From UBA10939 sp050942745 (lineage in GTDB: Bacteria > Myxococcota > Myxococcia > Myxococcales > UBA5297), in NCBI GenBank assembly GCA_050942745.1, contig JBMNNX010000003.1, forward strand, positions 1 through 64,000: a stretch of DNA of 64,000 nt, written 5' to 3'. This document shows positions 7,492-15,843 of the stretch, in pieces. The translations under genes and the position numbers were made by a program. The notes under the pieces were generated by a model. It was not told the DNA's origin. It was given only the letters and a program-made list of their open reading frames with translations, and ran no database searches. The stretch's first letter is position 1. Every line of letters begins with the position of its first letter.

Positions 7492-8244
7492 TCACTTGAG
7501 CTCTTCGGCCTCCTCGGAGCTGAGGATCTCGACGCCGATGATCTCGGGCCTGTCGTCACCGTTAAGCTCGTAGAAGACGCGCACGTCGGCGCCCTCGGAG
7601 AGCGCCTCCATGCCGACCTCGACCCCGTTGCGCACCACCTTGACGTCGTCGCTGATCGACAGCTCGGCCTCCTCGGCCTCCTCCTCGTACGGATCGAGGA
7701 CCAGCACGTCCTCGGTGACCCGGCTCACCTTTCCCACCTGCATCGCGTCGGCCCGAGCGAACTCTTCGGGCCGCTCCTGGGCCTGCTGCTCGCCCGCACC
7801 GCCGACGCCCATCTGCTCCTGAATCTCGCGCGCCTGCTCGGGCTCGAGGATGGTGATGCCGAGCACGAGCGGCGGCTCACCGGCACGGGTCTGGAAGTAG
7901 ACGATGACGTCGGAGCCCTCCTCGAGCGCCTCCTCCGGGTTCATCGAGACCTGCTCGCCGCCACGGAAGACCGGGGTCCGGTCCTCGAGCACGAGCTCGG
8001 CATCGCCAGCGGCGGGCGAGTACGGATCGAGAACGAGCCTGTTATCGTCGGCGTCGATGCTCGCCACCTTGCCCGGCTGAGATCCCGATGCTTGCTCGGC
8101 AATGCGCTGCTCGAGCTCTGAAGGTTCTTGGTCAGGCGCCTGGGCGACCGGCTGTTCGGTCTTCGTGGCGCCCTTGTCGCTCGCGCAGGCGCTCATTCCC
8201 AGCAGCGCGCCGATCGCGAGCAGGCTTAGCAGGCGAATACGCAT
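7492..8244 (-). CDS. Lipoprotein with two copies of a small beta-rich domain
   Basis: A 250-residue lipoprotein: MRIRLLSLLAIGALLGMSAC gives a signal with lipobox MSAC. ATG 8244 is preferred over 8250 because AAGGGAGGGG (8251-8260) then has normal spacing. Two homologous modules follow: one with GKVASIDADDNRLVLDPYSP and GSDVIVYFQTRAGEPPLVLG, one with GKVSRVTEDVLVLDPYEEEA and GADVRVFYELNGDDRPEIIG. Each ends in an acidic helix (EPEQA, SSEEAEELK). The same module pattern occurs once in the lipoprotein at 55380-55847. The VxVxYE pattern suggests a small OB-like or DUF5666-like beta barrel; that is inference. It precedes a barrel gene in the same direction, so an envelope role is likely. Confidence 0.8.
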   Translation of the reverse strand: MRIRLLSLLAIGALLGMSACASDKGATKTEQPVAQAPDQEPSELEQRIAEQASGSQPGKVASIDADDNRLVLDPYSPAAGDAELVLEDRTPVFRGGEQVSMNPEEALEEGSDVIVYFQTRAGEPPLVLGITILEPEQAREIQEQMGVGGAGEQQAQERPEEFARADAMQVGKVSRVTEDVLVLDPYEEEAEEAELSISDDVKVVRNGVEVGMEALSEGADVRVFYELNGDDRPEIIGVEILSSEEAEELK

Positions 8245-8602
8245 GGTCATCCCCTCCCTTGAGCCGAACGTGGGCACCGTGAGGCAGCGAGGAAAGAGGA
8301 GCGCGCGCAGGTGAGTGTCGTGCGGCAGGCTCCCAGGCCGCTCGGCGATTGGCCGGGCGCCAGTCGAAAATCCGTTGCAGACCGCGGGGAAAGGCTCGCC
8401 GTCTCGCCCTGCTGCCGTAGGACGAGCCGTGTGTTGGCAACCTCGGATTGCTGGCGGGAGGACAGGCGTCTTCCGATCGGCACGCCGCCGATTGCCCGAG
8501 GGCTCGGTCCTTTGGCCCTAGCGCTCGGAAGGTCCCTCGCCGGCCGTACGCCGGCCGGCGGTCGCCGAGACCGCGGGAACCCCTTCCTCCCTCTTCCGCA
8601 GA

Positions 8603-8626
8603 GGCCGCCGAGACGGCGGCCCTCCC
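8603..8626. repeat. Dispersed GC palindrome CCGCCGAGACGGCGG, copy 1
   Basis: GGCCGCCGAGACGGCGGCCC followed by TCCC. CCGCC-GAGAC-GGCGG is a short hairpin. Related copies lie at 44599-44623 (nearly identical including the trailing CCCTCCC), 40899-40916 (slightly diverged) and 62956-62972 (reverse orientation). The remainder of the 8251-8715 spacer has a second palindrome (GCCGGCCGGC-type at about 8540) and no gene I can support. Confidence 0.7.
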
Positions 8627-8715
8627 GCCTTCGCGCGGGCGAGCGGCCGTCGCTTCCTCGGGCGGATCGGCGGACCTCGTCTGGTCCTGAGGCATGCGCC
8701 GGCGCCTTCGTCAAA

Positions 8716-8750
8716 GAACACGAAGAGGCGGAGCGCAGCGCGCTCCGCCT
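8716..8750 (-). terminator. Rho-independent-type terminator of pckG
   Basis: On the minus strand AGGCGGAGCGC, loop GCT, GCGCTCCGCCT forms a perfect 11-bp stem, followed by CTTCGTGTTCTTTG, which is T-rich for this genome. It starts about 30 bases past the stop codon of the PEP carboxykinase gene. Confidence 0.8.
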
Positions 8751-8780
8751 CCGGGATCCGCGGACGCGGCCTTTCGCGGC

Positions 8781-10571
8781 CTAGCCGAGCCGCTGGCGCA
8801 GCGCGGCGAGCTCGTCCCTCAAGGCCTTCGGCAGGCGGTCGCCGAACTTCGCGTAGAACTCCTCGACGCCCTCGAGCTCCTTGCGCCAGCCCTCGACCTC
8901 GACCTTGGTGAGCAGCTCCATCGTCGCCGGCGAGATGTCGAGGCCGGTCACGTCGACGTCCGTCGGCCTGGGCAGCACGCCGACCGCGGTCTTCACGCCG
9001 ACGTCGCGCCCCTCGATGCGCTCGACGATGTACTTGAGCACGCGGCTGTTCTCGCCATAGCCGGGCCACAGGAACTTGCCGTTTTCGCCCTTGCGGAACC
9101 AGTTGACGAAGAAGATGCGCGGCGCCTTGTCGCCAAGCTTCTGGCCCATCTTCAACCAGTGACCGAAGTAGTCGGCCATGTTGTAGCCGCAGAACGGGAG
9201 CATCGCGAACGGGTCGCGGCGCACCACGCCGACCGCACCGATGTTGGCCGCGGTGGTCTCGCTGCCGGTCGCCGAGCCCATGAAGACGCCGTGCTCCCAC
9301 GACAGCGCCTCGTTGACGAGCGGGATGGTGCTCGGCCGGCGGCCGCCGAAGAGGAAGGCGCTGATGGGCACGCCGTTGGGGCTCTCCCAGTCCGGATCGA
9401 TGACCGGGCACTGGCTGGCCGGCGCGGTGAAGCGCGCGTTCGGGTGCGCGCCCTTGCGGCCGCAGTCGGGCGTCCACTCCCTGCCCTCCCAGTCGATGCC
9501 CTTGGCCGGCGGCTCGACGCCCATGTCCTCCCACCAGATGTCGCCGTCGGGAGTGAGCAGGCAGTTGGTGAAGATGGTGTTCTTCGCAATGGCCGCCATC
9601 GCGTTGGGGTTCGACTTGGTCGAGGTCCCCGGGGCGACGCCGAAGAAGCCGTACTCGGGGTTGATCGCGTAGAGGCGCCCGTCGGCGCCAATGCGCATCC
9701 AGGCGATGTCGTCGCCCAGGCAACGCACCTTCCAGCCCGGGATGGTCGGCGTCATCATCGCCAGGTTGGTCTTGCCGCAGGCCGACGGGAACGCCGCGGC
9801 GATGTAGTACGTCTTGTTCTCGGGCGAAGTGAGCGAAAGGATGAGCATGTGCTCGGCCATCCAGCCCTCGTCGCGCGCCTGGACCGAGGCGATGCGCAGG
9901 GCGAAGCACTTCTTGCCGAGCAGCGCGTTGCCGCCGTAGCCCGAGCCGTACGACCAGATCGCGCGCTCCTCGGGGAAGTGCGCGATGTACTTCTGCTCCA
10001 TCGGCGCGCAGGGCCAGCCCTCGTCCTTCTCGCCCTCCTTCAGCGGCTTGCCGACCGAGTGCAGGCAGGGCACGAACTCGCCGTCGGCGCCCAGCTTCTC
10101 GAGCACCGCCGCGCCCATGCGCGTCATGATCCGCATGTTGGCGACGACGTAGGGCGAGTCGGTGACCTCGATCCCGATCTTCGCGACCGGCGAGTCGAGC
10201 GGGCCCATCGAGAACGGGATGACGTACATCGTTCGGCCGGCCATGCAGCCGTCGTAGAGCTTGGTCATCGTCTGCTTGAGCTCGCCCGGGTCGATCCAGT
10301 TGTTCGTCGGGCCGGCCTCGTCCTTGGTGCGCGCGGCGATGAAGGTGCGGTCCTCGACGCGGGCCACGTCGCTTGGGTGCGAGCGGAACAGCAGGCAGTT
10401 GGGGCGCTTCTCCGGGTTGAGGCGGGTGGCGAGGCCGCTGTCGACCATCTCCTGGCACAGCGTGTCGTACTCGGCTTGCGAGCCGTCGCACCAGTGCACG
10501 CGCTGCGGCTTGCACAGCTTGGTGAGCTCGTCGATCCAGGCGAGGAGTCTGGAATGGTTGGTTGCGGGCAT
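8781..10571 (-). CDS. pckG: Phosphoenolpyruvate carboxykinase (GTP)
   Basis: A 596-residue cytoplasmic enzyme converting oxaloacetate and GTP to phosphoenolpyruvate, CO2 and GDP, the first committed step of gluconeogenesis. GTP-type features are plain: the P-loop-like FPSACGKTNLAM with the reactive Cys, the preceding metal-site region, GDDIAWMRIGADGRLYAINP, NARFTAPASQCPVIDPDWE and GYNMADYFGHWL. Length equals the family norm (about 600). The start MPATNHSR at 10571 has AGG 6 bases upstream; an ATG two codons earlier (10577) abuts it. The gene is monocistronic with its own hairpin terminator. Confidence 0.98.
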   Translation of the reverse strand: MPATNHSRLLAWIDELTKLCKPQRVHWCDGSQAEYDTLCQEMVDSGLATRLNPEKRPNCLLFRSHPSDVARVEDRTFIAARTKDEAGPTNNWIDPGELKQTMTKLYDGCMAGRTMYVIPFSMGPLDSPVAKIGIEVTDSPYVVANMRIMTRMGAAVLEKLGADGEFVPCLHSVGKPLKEGEKDEGWPCAPMEQKYIAHFPEERAIWSYGSGYGGNALLGKKCFALRIASVQARDEGWMAEHMLILSLTSPENKTYYIAAAFPSACGKTNLAMMTPTIPGWKVRCLGDDIAWMRIGADGRLYAINPEYGFFGVAPGTSTKSNPNAMAAIAKNTIFTNCLLTPDGDIWWEDMGVEPPAKGIDWEGREWTPDCGRKGAHPNARFTAPASQCPVIDPDWESPNGVPISAFLFGGRRPSTIPLVNEALSWEHGVFMGSATGSETTAANIGAVGVVRRDPFAMLPFCGYNMADYFGHWLKMGQKLGDKAPRIFFVNWFRKGENGKFLWPGYGENSRVLKYIVERIEGRDVGVKTAVGVLPRPTDVDVTGLDISPATMELLTKVEVEGWRKELEGVEEFYAKFGDRLPKALRDELAALRQRLG

Positions 10572-11020
10572 GGGCATCCTCGTATTCAGATGGTTGGTTG
10601 CTGCGCCACCGCTCCGTCGGCCGCTCGCCGCCGGGCGAAGGGGGGCATCCTAGCATCGGAGCACTGCCCATTCACCCGGCGCTGGCTCGGCGGGCAGGGT
10701 GCTCGAATGAGAGGTGATAAAGACCCAACACGCGGCTCGAGGCCACCTCGACGCCCGCAGGCGCGAGCCTGGTAGACGAGGGGCGGCAGGCAGGCGCGAA
10801 CGCGGGCCCGGCGACCGCCCGCTCGGCCTGCTATTTGTCGCTGAGAGCGCTCCCGGACGGCCCGCACGACTATCGTGCCTGTCGCCTGGTTGGCTGCGCA
10901 GGCCTGGAAGGGCTCTGTCGCCTGGCGCTTGCGGACTGGAGCTCCGCCCTCCAGCACCGCCCGCGTTCGCCGGCCCTCGATCTGCGCTGCGCTCCGGCCC
11001 GGGCACACTGCGGTGCGCAC
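10572..11020. other. Spacer without recognisable gene
   Basis: About 450 bases upstream of pckG. Both strands have open frames but none with a ribosome binding site or protein-like composition (all Arg/Pro/Ala-rich). It must hold the pckG promoter. GGAGCTCC near 10940 resembles the GGAGCTCCAGCTCC palindrome at 59430-59450. I see no other structure. Confidence 0.5.
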
Positions 11021-11659
11021 CTACCGAGGGTAGACCCGGCCCGCCTCGGCGACGATCTTCTCAACCAGGCGCGCGGGCAGGAAGGCGGCCAGCCCTTCGC
11101 GGTCGAGCTGCAGCAGCGGAGGCCGGCAGACCCGGATTTCCTCGTGGCAGCGCGGGCACTTTTCGGCGCAGAGAACCTGGGCGACAGGCGTCGAGGTTTC
11201 GTACTGCACCGGCCGCATCAGCGCGCCGCAGCCGCGCGGGCAGGAGACCCGCGGCTCGAGCAACCGAACGAGCCCCGCGCGCCGGCGAATGAACGCGGCC
11301 CGCCGATCGCGCGCCTCCCTCAAGTCCGCGTCGGAGAGCTCGTCGGGCCTCCCGTCGTCCTGCGTCTGCTTCTCGATGAGCACGTGCTCGCGCGAGTCGG
11401 TGATGGTCTCGACGACGAAGACGTGGATCTCGCCGCGCCTCTCAGCGGCGATGTGGACCGCCTCGGCCTTCTCGCGCTCGCTGTGCTCGGACAGGCTGTC
11501 GCGCCAGCGGTAATAGGGAACCCCCTCGACCTCCGCCGACGGCACGCGCAAGACGACGATCGGCTCCCGATCCTCGGCCCCACACACACAGTCGAGGAAG
11601 GCCTCGCGGATCTGCGGAGCGCACCGGACGATGAGTAGCCCTGGGTCGATCAACTTCAT
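11021..11659 (-). CDS. Zinc-ribbon protein, unknown function
   Basis: A 212-residue soluble protein. The N-terminal half is mixed alpha/beta (MKLIDPGLLIVRCAPQIREA; EIHVFVVETITDSREHVLIE); a charged helix follows (DELSDADLREARDRRAAFIR); the C-terminal part has a probable zinc ribbon with ligands SCPRGC and AEKCPRC about 30 residues apart. It could be an RNA- or protein-binding adaptor, but I do not recognise the family. The start MKLIDPG at 11659 is preferred (GAGGCGAGG upstream); the open frame extends 11 codons further. It is divergent from the lipoprotein at 12065. Confidence 0.65.
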   Translation of the reverse strand: MKLIDPGLLIVRCAPQIREAFLDCVCGAEDREPIVVLRVPSAEVEGVPYYRWRDSLSEHSEREKAEAVHIAAERRGEIHVFVVETITDSREHVLIEKQTQDDGRPDELSDADLREARDRRAAFIRRRAGLVRLLEPRVSCPRGCGALMRPVQYETSTPVAQVLCAEKCPRCHEEIRVCRPPLLQLDREGLAAFLPARLVEKIVAEAGRVYPR

Positions 11660-12064
11660 GCCTCGCCTCGTACCACGCTCCATCGGCCACAATTCTGCCT
11701 ACTGCTGCCGGCATGCCGCTGCCGAATCTTCGCCCGCTCTAAGGAGACAGTAGCTGCCCGGCCTCGGCGCGGCAGGCAATTCGTTTCTGTTCCGAGCACG
11801 ACCATGATCCCCTCCAGCAGTTCGCGCCCATGCTATCGGCCGCCAAGCCGGCTCCAACCGGCTATCGCGCAAACGCCGAGGGCGGCGTCGGACTGCGAGC
11901 AGATTCGAGAAGGCGACTTGCCGGCGCTCGCGGCGCCTCAGGCGCCGCTTCGAGGCCGCCGGGGCCCGCCGCGCCGCATCCGGTTGAGCCAGCGGACGAC
12001 AATGGGCTCTAATCGCCACTTCGTCGGCGCGACGGGTCGCGCCGACCAGCCCGAGGAGACCCCG
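11660..12064. other. Divergent promoter region, no gene seen
   Basis: About 400 bases between divergent genes. An open frame runs in phase with the downstream lipoprotein from 11804, but its first 87 codons look non-coding and the TTG at 12065 has a far better ribosome binding site. I see no clear promoter boxes or repeats. Confidence 0.5.
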
Positions 12065-13600
12065 TTGAGAAAGCTCACCACACTGCTTCTGCTTCTGGCC
12101 GTCGCCGGCTGCGCCGCCGGACCACGCTACCAAGCCCGCCCCGTCTCGAACGAGGCGGCAAACCTCTTCGCGCGCGCCGAGGCGCCGGGCCCCGGCTTCT
12201 CGCTCGTCATCGACATCGAGACCCTGCGCGAGCTCGGCTTCCTATCAGCGCCCCCGGCTGAGGGCGAGGCGCCGTCGACGACGCTCGCCGACGCCTGGGT
12301 GGCGACGCTGCCGGTGCTCATCGCGGCGGCCGACGATCCGACTAAGAAGACCCAGCTCGCGCGCCATGCCGTCATCGCGCGCCTGATCCAGCGCTGGAGC
12401 GTCTGGCCGCCGCACATGCAGCGGCTGGGACTGCTCCTCCCGACCGCGACCCTCGACAAGCAAGCCCTCTTCGACAACGGGGTCCTGCTGTTCGCGGTCG
12501 GCGCCGACGAGGCGACCAACAAGGCCGTGCTCGAAGGCTTCGCCGCGCTCGATCGCACCTACCGCTCCGCGCAGGGCGCGACACCCCGCATTCCCAAGAT
12601 GCACCTCGAGCAGGGCCAGCTCTGCATCGAGGCCGAGATGGTGCCCGTGCCGCTCTGCCTGCACGGCGGCGGGGGCTACTACGCGATGGGCACCGCGAAG
12701 GCCCTCGAGGCTGCGCTCGCGTCGGCCACCGTGCCCGCCCCCGCGGTCGATCCCGCGCTGCCGCCCGACGTCCTGCGCCTGCGCTACGACTACCCCGAGC
12801 TCGGCAAGGTCTCGGTCCGACTGAGCGGGCGCGACGCGCTCAAGCTCGAGGCCCGGCTCGAGAGCACCGAGCCGCAGCTCCTCGCCAAGCTCGAGGAGGT
12901 GCTGAACAAGATGGTCGCCCAGGGGGACCAGTCGCGCGCGGAGGCCCGCTCCCTGGTCGTCGCCGAGCTCGATCTGGCCAAGACCTCGCTCGCGGCCGAT
13001 GCCGCCGCGCCGGCCGCGCTGAAGGCGACCGCGCAGGCGCTCACCGCGGACCTGGTGCTCGACCCGGAGGGGAACACCGAGGCGCTGCGCCAGTCGGCGA
13101 AGATCACGCGCGGGGCCAACGACCTTCAGGCCGAGCTGACTTTCCCCGCGCCACTGATCAAAGCGACCGCCGAATGGCTGAACGGCCTGGCGACGATCTC
13201 CGCCATCGGAAGGATAGCGGGTATCGCCGTCCCCAACTTCATCAAGTACCAGTGCCGCTCGAAGCAATCGGAAGCGAGAGTGAACCTGCTCGGCCTCGCG
13301 AGCGCGCAGATGGTCTTCCGCGAAGAGAGAAGCGCCTGGAGCTCGAGCTTCGAAGAGCTCGGCTTCACGCCGTATGAGGGTACGCGCTACACCTACTGCA
13401 TGGCGGGCCAGTGCCTGCCCTGCACGCGCGAGGGCTGCCAGGTCGAGGGCCCGAATCCCTGCGCCATCTACGAGGCCGGCCAGAACGACTTCATCGCGTG
13501 CGCCTTCGCCAACCTGCGGGGCGAGAGTGACACGCTCGACGTCTGGCTCATCAACTCGAGCATCGCGCCGGAGCACGTCTCGAACGACTGCGCGGGCTAG
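12065..13600 (+). CDS. Lipoprotein with C-terminal type IV pilin-like domain
   Basis: A 511-residue protein. The TTG start at 12065 has GAGGAG (12053-12058) 6 bases ahead and gives MRKLTTLLLLLAVAGC, a signal with lipobox AVAGC. Residues about 20-370 are a helical/mixed domain I do not recognise (TLADAWVATLPVLIAAADDP; RLRYDYPELGKVSVRLSGRD). From about 378 comes a stretch very like the core of myxobacterial prepilins: IAGIAVPNFIKYQCRSKQSE, then ARVNLLGLASAQMVF, then SSFEELGFTPYEGTRYTY and Cys pairs. True pilins have the prepilin cleavage site and GFTLIE just before AIPNF; here these are missing, so it cannot be processed by PilD. A lipid-anchored minor-pilin-like protein is my inference. Confidence 0.8.
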   Translation: MRKLTTLLLLLAVAGCAAGPRYQARPVSNEAANLFARAEAPGPGFSLVIDIETLRELGFLSAPPAEGEAPSTTLADAWVATLPVLIAAADDPTKKTQLARHAVIARLIQRWSVWPPHMQRLGLLLPTATLDKQALFDNGVLLFAVGADEATNKAVLEGFAALDRTYRSAQGATPRIPKMHLEQGQLCIEAEMVPVPLCLHGGGGYYAMGTAKALEAALASATVPAPAVDPALPPDVLRLRYDYPELGKVSVRLSGRDALKLEARLESTEPQLLAKLEEVLNKMVAQGDQSRAEARSLVVAELDLAKTSLAADAAAPAALKATAQALTADLVLDPEGNTEALRQSAKITRGANDLQAELTFPAPLIKATAEWLNGLATISAIGRIAGIAVPNFIKYQCRSKQSEARVNLLGLASAQMVFREERSAWSSSFEELGFTPYEGTRYTYCMAGQCLPCTREGCQVEGPNPCAIYEAGQNDFIACAFANLRGESDTLDVWLINSSIAPEHVSNDCAG

Positions 13601-13654
13601 CCGGCCGCCGCGGCGATGCGCCCGGCGCCGGATCGAGCACAGTCCTGGTTCTAA

Positions 13655-13686
13655 AGGTAGGGGCGCCCGCGGAGGCGCCCCTGCCT
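13655..13686 (+). terminator. Strong hairpin downstream of the lipoprotein gene
   Basis: AGGTAGGGGCGCC (13655-13667), loop CGCGGA, GGCGCCCCTGCCT (13674-13686): a 13-bp stem with one wobble, 55 bases past the stop codon. There is no long T tract, so termination is likely but not certain. The remaining bases to 13869 show no gene. Confidence 0.55.
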
Positions 13687-13869
13687 CTTGGCGGTTCGGC
13701 CGCGGCCTGCCTGCCCGCCGGGCGGCGCTCCTCTACTTGCCCGCCTTTCTGGCTGCCGGCCGAGCGCACCGGAGCGCGCAGCCGCCGCGGGTGGGCGCGC
13801 CAGCATTCTGGAGGCTCTGCACTTCTCGTCTGTGCTGCCCGCAGCAAGCTTGACGGAGAGGAAGCTCCC

Positions 13870-15015
13870 ATGCCTCTCCAATCGAGAACCATCGCCTCGC
13901 TCGCTGTGCTGGCAGCCTTGCTCGTCGTCGCTCGCCCGGCGGCCGCGTTCGAGTCGCGAAGCGGCGACACCGTGCACATCACCGCCGACCAGACCATCGA
14001 CGACGACCTCTACGTCTTCGCCACCACGATCATCGTCGAGGGCACGATCCAGGGCGACCTGGTCGCCTTCGGCCAGAACATCACGGTGAGCGGCACGGTC
14101 GAGGACCTGGTCGCCGCGGGCTCGAACATCCGCGTCGACGGCACGGTCAACGGCTCGATGCGCGTCGCCGCCTCCGACGTCACCGTCGCCGGCCAGATCG
14201 CGCAGGACGCGGTCGTCGCCAGCGGCGACATCGACATCGAGCAGGGCGCGACGGTCGGCCGCGACGCCGTGCTCACCAGCGGCGAGCTGCGCATGGCGGG
14301 CCAGGTGACGCGCCGGCTCGTCGTCAGCGCGGGCTCGGTCGAGCTCGCCGGTGCGGTCGGCTCCAACGCGCGCATCGAGTCGGGCGAGCTGACCGTCGCC
14401 CCCAGCGCCTCGGTCGGCGGCAACCTCGAGTACTCGGCCACCGACGAGGCCGAGATCGACCCCGGCGCGCGCATCGGCGGCGAGGTCGTGCGCCTGCCGT
14501 CGAAGAAGCGCGACGGCGTGGGCGCCTTCGCGGCCTTCCTCCTCATCTGGCTGCGCCTGCTCGTCGGCCTCTGCCTCGTCGGGCTCATCCTCGTCCTCGC
14601 GCTGCCCGAGCGCGCGCGCCGCACCCTACGCAGCTTCCGCTTCCGCCCCGGCGAGAGCCTGGCCGTCGGCCTCATCACCATGATCGTCGTGCCGATAGTC
14701 GCCCTCGCCGTCCTCGTCCTCGGCTTCTTCATCGGCGGCTGGTGGATCGCGCTGATGATCTTAGGCGCCTACCTCATCGTGCTCGCCTTCGCGCTGCCCG
14801 CAACCGGCCTGTGGATAGGCAGCGCCATCCTGCGGCGCCGCGACTGGACGCGCGGCAGGCTCGTCGGCGCCCTGGCCCTGGGGCTCTTCCTGCTGATGCT
14901 GGTGATCCTGCTGCCGTTCCTCGGGCCGGCCATCGCCATCGTGGCGACGATCTGGGGCCTGGGCGCGCTGCTGCGGGGCTTCGGCACGCGCACCGCGGGC
15001 GAGCTGCCGGCCTAG
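13870..15015 (+). CDS. Bactofilin-like (polymer-forming) membrane protein
   Basis: A 381-residue protein with signal peptide (IASLAVLAALLVVARPAAAF), a right-handed beta-helix of short repeats, residues about 40-215 (GTIQGDLVAFGQNITVSGTV, then GTVEDLVAAGSNIRVDGTVN and so on), as in polymer-forming/bactofilin-type domains, and about four transmembrane helices from residue 225 on (LLIWLRLLVGLCLVGLILVL; LITMIVVPIVALAVLVLGFF). Classical bactofilins are cytoplasmic; this version places the helix outside the cytoplasm and anchors it in the inner membrane, so it may be an envelope scaffold. It ends 18 bp before the SDR gene, same strand. Confidence 0.8.
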   Translation: MPLQSRTIASLAVLAALLVVARPAAAFESRSGDTVHITADQTIDDDLYVFATTIIVEGTIQGDLVAFGQNITVSGTVEDLVAAGSNIRVDGTVNGSMRVAASDVTVAGQIAQDAVVASGDIDIEQGATVGRDAVLTSGELRMAGQVTRRLVVSAGSVELAGAVGSNARIESGELTVAPSASVGGNLEYSATDEAEIDPGARIGGEVVRLPSKKRDGVGAFAAFLLIWLRLLVGLCLVGLILVLALPERARRTLRSFRFRPGESLAVGLITMIVVPIVALAVLVLGFFIGGWWIALMILGAYLIVLAFALPATGLWIGSAILRRRDWTRGRLVGALALGLFLLMLVILLPFLGPAIAIVATIWGLGALLRGFGTRTAGELPA

Positions 15016-15033
15016 CGGCCGAAGGAGATCGCG

Positions 15034-15843
15034 GTGCGGGGCAAGGTCGTCCTCGTCAGCGGCTCGACCGACGGCATCGGGAAGCAGGCGGCGCTCGAGC
15101 TGGCGCGCCGCGGCGCGCGGGTCTTCGTCCACGGGCGCGATCCGGACAAGGGCCGCGCGGTCGCCGACGAGCTGCGGCGGGCGAGCGGAAACCCGCGCAT
15201 CGAGCTGCTGCTCGCCGACTTCGCCTCGTTCGACCAGGTGCGCGCCCTGGCCAAGGAGCTGCGCAAAGAGACCGACCGCCTCGACGTGCTCGTCAACAAC
15301 GCGGGCCTTTACGCGCCCGAGCGCGAGCTGACCGTGGACGGCCTCGAGCTCACCTTCCAGGTGAACTACCTCTCGCACTTCCTGCTCACCGAGCTGCTGC
15401 TCGATCTGATCGTGGCGAGCGCGCCGGCGCGGGTGATCTGCGTCAGCTCGACGCTGCATCGCCACGCGCACCTCGACTTCGACAACCTGCAGGGCGAGCG
15501 GCGCTACGACGGCGACGAGGCCTACGCGGTCTCGAAGCTGGCGATGGCGCTCTTCGCCCGCGAGCTCGCGCGGCGGCTCTTCGGCACCGGGGTCACGGCG
15601 AACGCGGTGCACCCCGGCGGCGCGGACACCAAGCTGCTGCGCGGCCGCTACGGCCCCGGAGGCGGCCCGCCCGAGCTCGCCGCGCGGTCGATCGTCTACC
15701 TCGCCACCTCGGACGAGGCCGCCCGCGTGACAGGCGCCTACTTCGACAGGACCGGCTGGCGCGCCCCTTCGCCCGAGGCCTTAGACGACGAGCTGGCGCG
15801 CCGGCTGTGGGAGCTGAGCGAGCGGCTCACCAGCCTGCGTTAG
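15034..15843 (+). CDS. Short-chain dehydrogenase/reductase
   Basis: A 269-residue cytoplasmic oxidoreductase using NAD(P)H. Motifs: SGSTDGIGKQAALELARRGA (TGxxxGxG cofactor loop, with Ser for Thr), LVNNAG, catalytic Ser in VICVSS, YAVSK (Tyr and Lys of the YxxxK pair), and NAVHPGG. The overall pattern is closest to retinol-dehydrogenase/WWOX-like SDRs. The start is GTG 15034 with AAGGAG upstream. It is 18 bp from the membrane-protein gene and its end overlaps the convergent quinone reductase gene by 17 bp. The substrate is unknown. Confidence 0.9.
   Translation: MRGKVVLVSGSTDGIGKQAALELARRGARVFVHGRDPDKGRAVADELRRASGNPRIELLLADFASFDQVRALAKELRKETDRLDVLVNNAGLYAPERELTVDGLELTFQVNYLSHFLLTELLLDLIVASAPARVICVSSTLHRHAHLDFDNLQGERRYDGDEAYAVSKLAMALFARELARRLFGTGVTANAVHPGGADTKLLRGRYGPGGGPPELAARSIVYLATSDEAARVTGAYFDRTGWRAPSPEALDDELARRLWELSERLTSLR

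Noticed and set aside
8694..10775. Long plus-strand open frame (693 residues) opposite pckG
   Set aside because: It is the antisense shadow of the PEP carboxykinase gene; Arg/Ala/His-rich, no ribosome binding site, no protein family pattern.
11804..12064. Upstream extension of the pilin-like lipoprotein gene
   Set aside because: It would bury the signal peptide and lacks a ribosome binding site; the TTG at 12065 has GAGGAG at good spacing.
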